From Chloroflexota bacterium (GTDB lineage Bacteria > Chloroflexota > Dehalococcoidia > SZUA-161 > SpSt-899), in contig JABHWQ010000006.1 of NCBI GenBank assembly GCA_018657655.1, positions 1 to 12,135 of the forward strand: a DNA stretch of 12,135 nt, given 5' to 3'. Under the pieces are notes generated by a model that was not told the origin of the DNA, searched no databases, and saw only the letters and a program-made list of their open reading frames with translations. This document shows positions 1-6,302 of the stretch, in pieces (within the stretch, counting starts at the first letter, position 1; every line of letters begins with the position of its first letter). The position numbers and the translations under genes are program-made.

Positions 1-222
1 CCCGCCACAATCTCCATCCATTTCCGTATCCACCCCATGCAACGCCTCATGTACGGTTAGGCCTTTGCGAACACGCAACCAGTGATCATCCGGTAAAACA
101 TTCAACCAGACGTTCCTTTTCCTGCGTCTCTTGGGCAAAGCCAAAACCTGACCCAAAGCGCTAACAAGCGGCTTTACAGGTTTGCTCTCTATTTCGGTGG
201 ACGTCGTTGATTCTATTTGCAT
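1..222 (-). CDS. N-terminus of a 2Fe-2S ferredoxin / ASKHA (DUF4445, RACo-like) protein, cut by window edge
   Basis: An ATG at 222 opens a frame that runs unbroken for 74 codons to base 1; an in-frame TAA lies about 30 bases upstream of the ATG. The first 45 residues are a basic tail (a Lys/Arg cluster near residues 31-37). Residues about 47-74 then read like the start of a plant-type 2Fe-2S ferredoxin domain: a beta strand ending LRVRKG, a helix LTVHEAL, and GDCGG at the edge, where the first cluster cysteine (C72) of a CX4CX2C set would sit. In the corrinoid-activating RACo/DUF4445 family this domain is followed by an actin-like ATPase (ASKHA) domain, which would lie outside the window. Such proteins reduce or reactivate corrinoid proteins with ATP. 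The gene comes after the dsrP terminator, so it is probably a separate unit. A plain 2Fe-2S ferredoxin is the alternative. No convincing promoter was seen. Confidence 0.6.
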   Translation of the reverse strand, partial: MQIESTTSTEIESKPVKPLVSALGQVLALPKRRRKRNVWLNVLPDDHWLRVRKGLTVHEALHGVDTEMDGDCGG

Positions 223-347
223 ACCTATCCCATTCTGTCTATAGCTATTACCTTAATTGTCTCCCGCGTTCTTCCGCAACAAGGCTGGCATACAAATTGA
301 CATGTAAACAACACGCAAAAGCACTTGAGGGTGAAAGAAGGATAGGC

Positions 348-400
348 AAGAAATAAAAAACAAAACGGCAGAACCGCGTTCTGGTTGCAGTTCTGCCGTT
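348..400 (-). terminator. Rho-independent terminator of the dsr operon
   Basis: Bases 364-374 and 390-400 form a perfect 11-bp inverted repeat (AACGGCAGAAC arms) around a 15-base loop. On the minus strand it is followed at once by TTGTTTTTTATTTC, a classical U-tract. It begins 30 bases after the dsrP stop codon, and no similar T-tract follows on the plus strand, so it serves the minus-strand operon. Confidence 0.9.
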
Positions 401-429
401 CAGGTCACTTCTATAAGTGAACAATTAAT

Positions 430-1599
430 CTAGTGTTCTATATCCTGATCCCCTACTTCCATTTTCACTGAGATAGCTATCTTGTATAACACAGTCAGTA
501 CCATGAACCCGAGTCCCCAGACGCCGAAAGTAATGATCGCTTCCTTCAATGTTGGGAAGTATTGATTGAACTCGTGGAGTGGATTAGGAATGAATCCCGG
601 AATAACCAGCAGCAGACCTTTATCAATCCAAATGGATACAAACAACAGTACACAGGCAATTACCAGCGTATCATCCCGATACCTTGTCTTGGGGTTGACC
701 AGCAATACTATTGCGATCACCGTCGAAATTAACACTCCCCACATATACGGCTGAAGACCGCTTCCACCTTCACCAAACAGGAGGTACTTCCAAGTCGCTG
801 TATGCTCGGCTCCACCCGAATAGAAAGCGGTGAAGAACTCACACAAAAGGAAAAAGAAGCCAGCAATCGCTGCATACGTCACAATGGTTGATAACTTCTT
901 AATGGCAATTTTCCCCGGATCAAAATCTGTGTACTTGCGAAGAATCAAGCAGATGATTATAAGTAATGCAGGACCAGCTGCAAATGCTGTAGCGAGAAAG
1001 CGTGGTGCCATAACAGCAGTGAGCCAGAACGGTTTTGCCGCAAGCCCGGCATAAATGAATGCGGTTACCGTGTGAATGCTTGCAGCCCAGGGAATCGAAA
1101 GGTAAATCAAAGGTTTAACAAAACGCCGTGGCTTTTCACCTTTGTGCTCTGCATCCAGTATTGACCACCCGACTATAATATTGATCAAGAGATATCCCGA
1201 TAGCACCACAATATCAAAGAACAGAATCGAATTAAAGGTAGGATGCAAGAATAGGTTTACAAGCCTGTCGGGTCTTCCCAGGTCGATAGTCACAAAGGTG
1301 ATACACATGGCACAAGCCACCACCGCCAAAAACTCGCCCAGGATGGTAATCTTGCCAAATTCTTTCTGATCATGCAGGTAGTAAGGCAAAACAAGCATCA
1401 CGCCGGAAGCCGCCACACCAACAAAGAAAGTGAAGTTCGCCAGGTAAAACCCCCAAGACACATCCCTGCTCATACCGGTGATCTGTAATCCATTGAACAG
1501 CTGATCGATATAGAAGCCAGCACCAACGCCAAAAAGCGTGGCGCAAAAACCCAACCACAGCCAGTATTTCTTGCTTCCCTTTAATGCTTTCTCTATCAT
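430..1599 (-). CDS. dsrP: DsrP, NrfD-type integral membrane subunit of the DsrMKJOP complex
   Basis: The 389-residue protein is almost entirely hydrophobic, with about ten membrane segments (roughly 11-30, 50-73, 86-106, 125-145, 163-186, 196-220, 235-260, 284-301, 311-334 and 354-375). Length and segment count fit the NrfD/PsrC family. DsrP proteins oxidise or reduce quinone in the cytoplasmic membrane and exchange electrons with the Fe-S protein DsrO on the periplasmic face. The gene is last in a canonical M-K-J-O-P order, 9 bases after dsrO, and has a GGGAG ribosome site before the ATG. A strong terminator follows. HmcC or another NrfD protein would be the alternative from sequence alone, but the neighbours settle the assignment. 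Confidence 0.95.
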   Translation of the reverse strand: MIEKALKGSKKYWLWLGFCATLFGVGAGFYIDQLFNGLQITGMSRDVSWGFYLANFTFFVGVAASGVMLVLPYYLHDQKEFGKITILGEFLAVVACAMCITFVTIDLGRPDRLVNLFLHPTFNSILFFDIVVLSGYLLINIIVGWSILDAEHKGEKPRRFVKPLIYLSIPWAASIHTVTAFIYAGLAAKPFWLTAVMAPRFLATAFAAGPALLIIICLILRKYTDFDPGKIAIKKLSTIVTYAAIAGFFFLLCEFFTAFYSGGAEHTATWKYLLFGEGGSGLQPYMWGVLISTVIAIVLLVNPKTRYRDDTLVIACVLLFVSIWIDKGLLLVIPGFIPNPLHEFNQYFPTLKEAIITFGVWGLGFMVLTVLYKIAISVKMEVGDQDIEH

Positions 1600-1608
1600 G
1601 CCTACTCC

Positions 1609-2421
1609 CTACACTAGATAATATACTTTCGGTTGTGTTCCAGCGATTTCTTTACGCCTGAGAGGGATGAGCTTTTCGTCTTTCTGTATCTTTTCAATAC
1701 GTTCCTTGAATTCCGGGTTATCCAAGTCCCCAAAAATAAGTGCTGACGCCTCAACGCCGCCTTTTTTGTTCGCACAAGCCTCTACGCAATAGGGAAGCTC
1801 ACTTCCGTGTATATCTCGCTCCGAACAGAAATTGCATTTCTCAACCACGCCTTTGGTTCGGGTAGGGAAATTCGGGTTCGGCACCGGGTCTTCAAGTCCT
1901 TTTTTGGGATCCTTGAAATTGAAACTTCTGGCTCCATACGGACAGGCAGCCACACAGAATCGGCAACCAATACACCGGTGATAGTCCATTAAAACCATGC
2001 CATCCTTCCGTCTGAATGTGGCTTGTGTAGGACACACGCGAACACAGGCAGGATTGGAGCAGTGATTACACATCACAAGAAACGGAACATGTTCCATACG
2101 TTCTTTGAGAATTTCATTCTCCATATATTCGGTGAACGCATGCGGGAACTCCGTTTCCCAAATCCACTTTATCTCATGGTCTTTGTTATCATGCTTCGGA
2201 ACATTGTGCATTTTGTTGCAAGCATCGATGCAACCAGTACATCCTTCTTCACATCGGCTGGGAATGGTAATCATACCCATGTTTGTGTCATTCAGACTTT
2301 CGTCTTCCATCCCGACGAGTGGACTACACCCTGTCAGAAGCGCACCGGAAGATGCAGTTACCACAGCTCCCGCGGAGGCAAGCCCGGCTAATTTTATAAA
2401 CTCACGTCTTGTAACTTCCAT
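1609..2421 (-). CDS. dsrO: DsrO, Tat-exported four-cluster ferredoxin subunit of DsrMKJOP
   Basis: The 270-residue protein starts with a Tat signal (RREFIK at 5-10), a hydrophobic stretch and LLTGC at 28-32, which could also act as a lipobox with C32 as the lipidated residue. Sixteen cysteines then fall into the NrfC/DMSO-reductase-B pattern for four [4Fe-4S] clusters: C57-C61-C64-C68, C118-C121-C126-C130, C150-C153-C156-C160 and C196-C199-C212-C216. It should sit on the periplasmic face and pass electrons between DsrP and DsrJ. It begins 3 bases after dsrJ with a purine-rich GGGGAG ribosome site. Tat signals are usual in DsrO, because the clusters are loaded before export. Whether it is lipid-anchored or cleaved elsewhere cannot be read from the sequence. 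Confidence 0.95.
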   Translation of the reverse strand: MEVTRREFIKLAGLASAGAVVTASSGALLTGCSPLVGMEDESLNDTNMGMITIPSRCEEGCTGCIDACNKMHNVPKHDNKDHEIKWIWETEFPHAFTEYMENEILKERMEHVPFLVMCNHCSNPACVRVCPTQATFRRKDGMVLMDYHRCIGCRFCVAACPYGARSFNFKDPKKGLEDPVPNPNFPTRTKGVVEKCNFCSERDIHGSELPYCVEACANKKGGVEASALIFGDLDNPEFKERIEKIQKDEKLIPLRRKEIAGTQPKVYYLV

Positions 2422-2424
2422 CTG

Positions 2425-2814
2425 CTACTCCCCTACTATGTTATGGCACTCCCAACAGCCTGGTTCCACATTCACATATGTATGGCACTGATCACAGAAC
2501 TCACTCTTGTTAGTATGACACTGTCCGAGGCAAGTATCGGTCAAGCTTTTGTCATATATCACACCGGGGTATGCGTCCGATTCATATTCCCGATCAGCAC
2601 CCCGCACAACGTCATTTCTCCAGGTATTGAGCAAGTCCATATGTTTGGCTCTCATATAGTCGACATCTTCAACACATTGATCACCCGCTTCAGGAGCAAT
2701 CACGATTTCAGGCATTTCATCCGCGTCTCCACTCACCTGGCTGTACCAGAACGGTATGGTAAATACGGCGAGGAAAACAATAATCCCGATTACGATTTTA
2801 CTGGTATCGTACAT
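2425..2814 (-). CDS. dsrJ: DsrJ, periplasmic trihaem cytochrome c of DsrMKJOP (first haem site CX3CH)
   Basis: The 129-residue protein has an uncleaved-looking N-terminal membrane anchor (about 6-25) and a periplasmic domain with three haem c sites: C95-H100, C107-H111 and C120-H124. The last two are normal CxxCH. The first is CLGQCH, with three residues between the cysteines (codons TGC CTC GGA CAG TGT CAT), so it is CX3CH. C47, in the segment before the conserved MRAKHMDLLNTWR stretch (54-66), matches the position of the unusual cysteine haem ligand known from Allochromatium vinosum DsrJ. DsrJ is thought to move electrons on the periplasmic side of the complex. The ATG overlaps the dsrK stop codon by one base (TAATG), so translation is probably coupled. 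Confidence 0.95.
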   Translation of the reverse strand: MYDTSKIVIGIIVFLAVFTIPFWYSQVSGDADEMPEIVIAPEAGDQCVEDVDYMRAKHMDLLNTWRNDVVRGADREYESDAYPGVIYDKSLTDTCLGQCHTNKSEFCDQCHTYVNVEPGCWECHNIVGE

Positions 2815-4445
2815 TATTCACCCCCCTCTTCAGAACCCTCAACCCCTGGGAGCGGATCACCTCTCAAATCGGTTGTTCTGGGCTTCTGTTCATCTTTCAT
2901 TATCAGCGCATTGCCAACCAATTCATGAATACCGCCAATTTCTACATCGCCAACCCAGTAATCCACAACAGCCGGAAGCGTGGCTTTGTCGATAGCGCAC
3001 ATACAGGTGAGTATGTTAACTCCATGTCTTTCCTTGACATATTTCACCGCGTTGCCCCTGGGAAGACCGCCTCTCAACCTCATTTCAAGGTTTTCATCAG
3101 TCCCAAGTCCGGAACCACTTCCACAGCAGAAAGTCTTCTCCCGTATAGTGTTTTCCGGCATTTCATAGAAATTGTTGGCTACATTATTAATAATGTACCG
3201 TGGCTCTTCAAACAATCCCATAGCCCTGGCTGGATTGCATGAATCATGGTATGTGATTTTCCATTGATCGTTCCGGCTAGGATCAAGTTTTAGCTTGTTA
3301 TTCTTGATAAGATCAGCGGTAAATTCCGAGATATGCGTCATTTTGGTGGCTTTAGCGTTTTCGAACACCGTACCGGTTATGGGTGACTTGGGAACTTCAA
3401 GGAAATCCGCCGGACCATTGATGGTATCCATATACTGATGAATGACCCTCCACATATGTCCGCACTCACCCCCGAGAATCCACTTAACCCCTAATCGTTG
3501 GGCCTCGGCATATATCTTGTTATTCAGCCGTTTCATCATCTCAGCCGAATGGAACAGGCCAAAGTTACCACCCTCAGAAGCATATGAACTCATGGTGTAA
3601 TCGAGGTCCAGCTCATGAAATAGCATCATATACCCCAGGAATGTATACCAGTGCGGCTGAGCAAAATAGTCCGCAGAAGGCGTTACGAAGAGTATTTCCG
3701 CGCCCTTTTTATTCATGGGGACATTTACTTTGACACCCGTTATCTCCTCAACATCATCCATGGCAAATTCCACGGTATCGGCAAAGGCGTGGGGCTGAAT
3801 ACCCAGATGATTCCCTGTCCTGAAGCAATTGGATAAGGGTTCAACAATCCAATTAATACCTATTCCCACAAGGTTGAGAAGTTCCCTACCCATCATAGTG
3901 ATCTCGCATGTATCGATACCATACGGGCAAAAAACCGAACACCGTCGGCATTCCGTACACTGATAATAATAGTAGAACCACTCTTTGAGGACATCCTCTG
4001 TCAGTTCCCGTCCCCCGGCAGCGCCACCCAAGAGTTTTCCACCAACGGTAAAATAACGCCTGTAAATTGACCGCATAAGCTCGGTTCGAGCTACCGGCAT
4101 GTTTTTGGGATCACCTGAGCCAAGATAGAAATGACATTTGTCAGCACAGGCACCGCACCTCACACAAATATCCAGGTAGACGCGTAAAGAGCGATATCTA
4201 TCAAGACGCTCTTCCATCCCTTTGAGTATTATCTCTTTCCAGTTCTCGGGGAGTTTCCAATCCAGATCGGTAGGATTCCATTCCCTCGGATAGGGAAGGT
4301 CTACAAGCTCGGCTTTCTTTGGATTGGCAGGATAATTCCATGTACCGGGCCTGAATTCCAAATTGGGCTTGTACAAATCCTGCTTCGCAGGTACGTAATC
4401 TATGGTTTTTAGCAGTTCTTCTCGGCTAGCAACTTCATCTGACAC
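2814..4445 (-). CDS. dsrK: DsrK, HdrD-like catalytic Fe-S subunit of DsrMKJOP
   Basis: The 543-residue cytoplasmic protein resembles the HdrD subunit of heterodisulfide reductase. An N-terminal region of about 85 residues is followed by two [4Fe-4S] ferredoxin sites, C94-C97-C100-C104 and C163-C166-C169-C173 (the latter ending in CPYG). The first CCG-type domain is degenerate (GGECGH, C328). The second carries the noncubane-cluster set: C403, C440-C441 in CCGSGSG, then C481 and C483 as CMC instead of CxxC. In the DsrMKJOP model it reduces the DsrC trisulfide using electrons from DsrM. The start is GTG at 4445, preceded by AGGAG, 6 bases after the dsrM stop. The C-terminal tail of about 30 residues is acidic and Pro/Gly-rich. 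Assignment rests on domain order plus position between dsrM and dsrJ. Confidence 0.95.
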   Translation of the reverse strand: MSDEVASREELLKTIDYVPAKQDLYKPNLEFRPGTWNYPANPKKAELVDLPYPREWNPTDLDWKLPENWKEIILKGMEERLDRYRSLRVYLDICVRCGACADKCHFYLGSGDPKNMPVARTELMRSIYRRYFTVGGKLLGGAAGGRELTEDVLKEWFYYYYQCTECRRCSVFCPYGIDTCEITMMGRELLNLVGIGINWIVEPLSNCFRTGNHLGIQPHAFADTVEFAMDDVEEITGVKVNVPMNKKGAEILFVTPSADYFAQPHWYTFLGYMMLFHELDLDYTMSSYASEGGNFGLFHSAEMMKRLNNKIYAEAQRLGVKWILGGECGHMWRVIHQYMDTINGPADFLEVPKSPITGTVFENAKATKMTHISEFTADLIKNNKLKLDPSRNDQWKITYHDSCNPARAMGLFEEPRYIINNVANNFYEMPENTIREKTFCCGSGSGLGTDENLEMRLRGGLPRGNAVKYVKERHGVNILTCMCAIDKATLPAVVDYWVGDVEIGGIHELVGNALIMKDEQKPRTTDLRGDPLPGVEGSEEGGE

Positions 4446-4451
4446 TTTGCT

Positions 4452-5384
4452 CTACTCCTTTTCCAGGGGCAGTCCTGCCTGTTTCATTTTATCGTGGAAC
4501 TCTTCTTCATACTCGTGATAAGGATGCAATTTAACAGGATAGTCCCAAGGATTAACATGCCGCTTGACCCGATTGGTATTCGCCATATTTCTGGTTGGGC
4601 TGAAAAAGATACCTCCCGCATGCATCATTTTGCTGAACGGGAAATAAGCCAATAATGTGCATACCATTGCCAGGTGGAAATAGAAAAGCCAGCTGATGGA
4701 CTGATCCGGCACTTCTGGAGAGAATCTAAGAACACTCATCGCCAACTCTTTCACGGCTTCAACATCTGTATGGAAGAATATTCTCAGAAGAACTCCGGTT
4801 ACTGCAACGCCACCAATTAATAACAACGCAAAATAGTCCGCAGGCAGTGAGATATATCGCAATTGCGAAAAAACGACTCTTCTAATAAAGAGATATGTAA
4901 CTGCCAGCAGAATGGCAATATCGGTTAAGTATAAAGTGGGAATCATTATTTCCAACATACCATCTATATTCTCAACTACATCCAATATCCAGGGTACAGG
5001 TTCGAAAAACAACCGGCAATGCCTAATCAAGATAACAAGCAGAGACCAATGGAAAAGTAATCCGAATAACCAGAGGAACTTGCTGCCACTGTAGATCAAT
5101 TTCTGACTGTCTGCTTTGACTTCAGCCCTGGTATTGCGCCACAATGAACGGAAGATGAGAACTTCGAGGAGCATCCTGCCGACGACAGCGAGATTGTTTG
5201 AAGGATTGTCGAGCTTCTCGTGGGGTTTCCGCTTGATCCATGGGAGGGTTTCCTCCTGAGCACAGGTGGTGGGGATTCTGAACGGTACCGCTGATTTGCC
5301 CCATTTAATTACCTTATAAAGCATCCCAAGTATGAATATGGCAATTGCCGCATACGGTAGTATCACTCCAAACAAGGTGCTCAT
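4452..5384 (-). CDS. dsrM: DsrM, NarI-like dihaem cytochrome b of DsrMKJOP
   Basis: The 310-residue membrane protein has about five to six hydrophobic segments (roughly 4-25, 102-122, 147-167, 182-203 and 233-250). Histidines within or beside them (H112, H122, H205, H237, H255) are candidates for the axial ligands of the two b haems found in NarI-like proteins. A hydrophilic stretch at about 30-65 lies between the first and second segments, and the C-terminal 50 residues are charged and cytoplasmic. DsrM exchanges electrons between menaquinone and DsrK. It heads the M-K-J-O-P run; its ATG overlaps the stop codon of the upstream RsbRD_N gene (ATGA), so both are probably translated together. 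HdrE or another NarI-family cytochrome is the only real alternative. Confidence 0.95.
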   Translation of the reverse strand: MSTLFGVILPYAAIAIFILGMLYKVIKWGKSAVPFRIPTTCAQEETLPWIKRKPHEKLDNPSNNLAVVGRMLLEVLIFRSLWRNTRAEVKADSQKLIYSGSKFLWLFGLLFHWSLLVILIRHCRLFFEPVPWILDVVENIDGMLEIMIPTLYLTDIAILLAVTYLFIRRVVFSQLRYISLPADYFALLLIGGVAVTGVLLRIFFHTDVEAVKELAMSVLRFSPEVPDQSISWLFYFHLAMVCTLLAYFPFSKMMHAGGIFFSPTRNMANTNRVKRHVNPWDYPVKLHPYHEYEEEFHDKMKQAGLPLEKE

Positions 5385-5938
5385 TCCGTTACCTCACTTC
5401 TATCATATCCGCTGGCTACTTCAACTGTTTGATCCCCATACTTACGAGCGAATCTCTCCAGTAGCCTGTTTGCATTGTCTCGGTCTCTTTTGATCTCATT
5501 TGTCCTGATTTGATTTATTCTTTCCCGGCAGCCCGTATAAACATTGAATGCCTGGCAAGCCAGGTTATCGATTCTTTCTTCCAACTTAGCCAACTCGGCG
5601 GCAAATTCCTTGTTCTTCACCTGACTCTTTAGCTCAGCTCGAATAACATCCTTTAACAGGAAAACAAAACTTACGGATTGACCGGGCGTACGATCTTGCA
5701 CAGCTTTGCTTCTGATGATTTCTTCAAGTGCTATGGTCGCTCTCTCAGAATCTATTTGATCGTGCACGAATTCGTCATAGAGGACTTCAATTTCAGAAGA
5801 CAAAATATATCCCACCGGATTTGTAAACTTGTCTTTGTCTGCCAAAATCTTTACCCCGGCGGGATATGAATCTGCAATCAATTCAAGCCATTTCCCTGCA
5901 ATGGCCCCTTTCTTCTGCGATAATATGGTTTCCAACAT
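5381..5938 (-). CDS. Stand-alone RsbRD_N-domain protein (possible sensor/regulatory partner of Dsr)
   Basis: The 185-residue, soluble, mostly helical protein starts MLETILSQKKGAIAGKWLELI, a pattern typical of the N-terminal domain of RsbT co-antagonist RsbRD (PF14361-type, globin-like helical fold). The domain fills most of the protein; the remaining C-terminus (about 140-185) is charged, looks like a coiled coil (INQIRTNEIKRDRDNANRLLERF), and contains no STAS domain, so it is not a complete stressosome protein. The only cysteines are C128 and C137. The gene is the first of the dsr transcription unit and overlaps dsrM by 4 bases (ATGA). Genes with this domain sit next to dsrM in other sulfate reducers as I recall, but their role is unknown. 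The ribosome site before the ATG is weak (GCGAAG). Confidence 0.8.
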   Translation of the reverse strand: MLETILSQKKGAIAGKWLELIADSYPAGVKILADKDKFTNPVGYILSSEIEVLYDEFVHDQIDSERATIALEEIIRSKAVQDRTPGQSVSFVFLLKDVIRAELKSQVKNKEFAAELAKLEERIDNLACQAFNVYTGCRERINQIRTNEIKRDRDNANRLLERFARKYGDQTVEVASGYDRSEVTE

Positions 5939-5979
5939 AACACTTCGCTGAATTTTCTATAAATCACCACGAAACACAA

Positions 5980-5994
5980 CGCCCCTGAGGGGCG
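5980..5994 (-). promoter_or_regulatory. GC-rich hairpin in the leader of the dsr operon
   Basis: Bases 5980-5985 and 5989-5994 pair as CGCCCC/GGGGCG around a 3-base loop, 42 bases upstream of the RsbRD_N start codon. No T-tract follows, so it is not a terminator. It may stabilise the mRNA 5' region or be a relic of repeat DNA. Confidence 0.45.
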
Positions 5995-6100
5995 CCCTGC
6001 AAATGCTGCTTGGCTAATCGTATCACTGCCAAGTCTCGGCAAGCATCGGCAGTCAGACTTATCGTGGAACCGAACAAAAGACCTAGGAAATACCTATTCA

Positions 6101-6122
6101 CACTAAGCATATATGCTTAGTG
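6101..6122. promoter_or_regulatory. Perfect 22-bp palindrome, candidate operator of the dsr operon
   Basis: The two arms, 6101-6111 and 6112-6122, are exact reverse complements (each arm reads CACTAAGCATA from outside to centre). There is no spacer and no T-tract on either strand, so a double-stranded operator for a dimeric regulator is more likely than a terminator. It lies 163 bases upstream of the RsbRD_N start codon. It does not match the CRP/FNR half-site TTGAT. Two direct ACCTA repeats, one helical turn apart, sit beside it. The binding protein is not identifiable from the window. Confidence 0.5.
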
Positions 6123-6162
6123 CCATATCTTCTTTCTTTATGACCTCAGCCATTCTTACCAT
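6103..6162 (-). CDS. Possible small ORF (19 codons from ATG) in the dsr leader
   Basis: An ATG at 6162 starts a 19-residue frame ending in TAG at 6105-6103, inside the palindrome. The encoded peptide (MVRMAEVIKKEDMALSIYA) looks compositionally protein-like. The same frame stays open upstream for 22 further codons, to a TAG at 6231-6229 next to the hdrB terminator, without another ATG. No clear ribosome site precedes the ATG. It could be a leader peptide, the remnant of a displaced gene, or part of a dispersed repeat; a chance frame is also possible. Confidence 0.25.
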   Translation of the reverse strand: MVRMAEVIKKEDMALSIYA

Positions 6163-6187
6163 AAGTATTTGGCCAGATTCTTGACAA
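6161..6187 (-). promoter_or_regulatory. Weak sigma70-like promoter candidate for the dsr unit
   Basis: On the minus strand TTGTCA (5/6 to consensus) is followed 18 bases later by TATGGT (4/6), near 6161-6187. Transcription from it would start near 6154, placing the palindrome and most of the possible small ORF in the transcript. It is the best pair I could find by eye, but it is weak. Confidence 0.25.
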
Positions 6188-6230
6188 GCCCGCCTCAAAC
6201 GGAAAACCGGGATTGGGTTCTGACCAACCT

Positions 6231-6268
6231 AAAACAAAAAGAAGCCAGACTCATGCGAGTCTGGCTTC
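6231..6268 (-). terminator. Rho-independent terminator after hdrB
   Basis: Bases 6241-6252 and 6257-6268 form a perfect 12-bp stem (GAAGCCAGACTC arms) with a 4-base loop. On the minus strand TTTTTGTTTT follows directly. It begins 35 bases after the hdrB stop codon and separates hdrCB from the dsr operon. Confidence 0.92.
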
Positions 6269-6302
6269 GAGTATATCTATCCGGCTAGCAACCGCGACGA
6301 AT

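Larger units (their letters stand above)
5939..6302 (-). promoter_or_regulatory. Intergenic and leader region upstream of rsbRD_N-dsrMKJOP
   Basis: This 364-bp stretch between hdrB and the RsbRD_N gene holds, in transcription order: the hdrB terminator (6231-6268), a possible small ORF (6103-6162, open as far as 6228), a weak sigma70-like pair (about 6161-6187), a perfect 22-bp palindrome (6101-6122), two direct ACCTA repeats 11 bases apart (6081-6085 and 6092-6096), a region with competing complementary segments (6009-6060), and a GC-rich hairpin (5980-5994) 42 bases before the start codon. I see no tRNA and no riboswitch that I recognise. The mix suggests that the dsr operon is controlled here, but no regulator can be named. 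Confidence 0.55.

Noticed and set aside
2023..2928. Plus-strand open frames opposite dsrO, dsrJ and dsrK
   Set aside because: They overlap well-supported minus-strand genes, have low-complexity or Ser/His-rich translations with no recognisable motif, and lack ribosome sites.
6101..6127. Sigma54 promoter using TGGCAC upstream of the palindrome
   Set aside because: The GC dinucleotides downstream (offsets 8 and 16 from GG) do not fall at the 12-base offset of the -24/-12 consensus.
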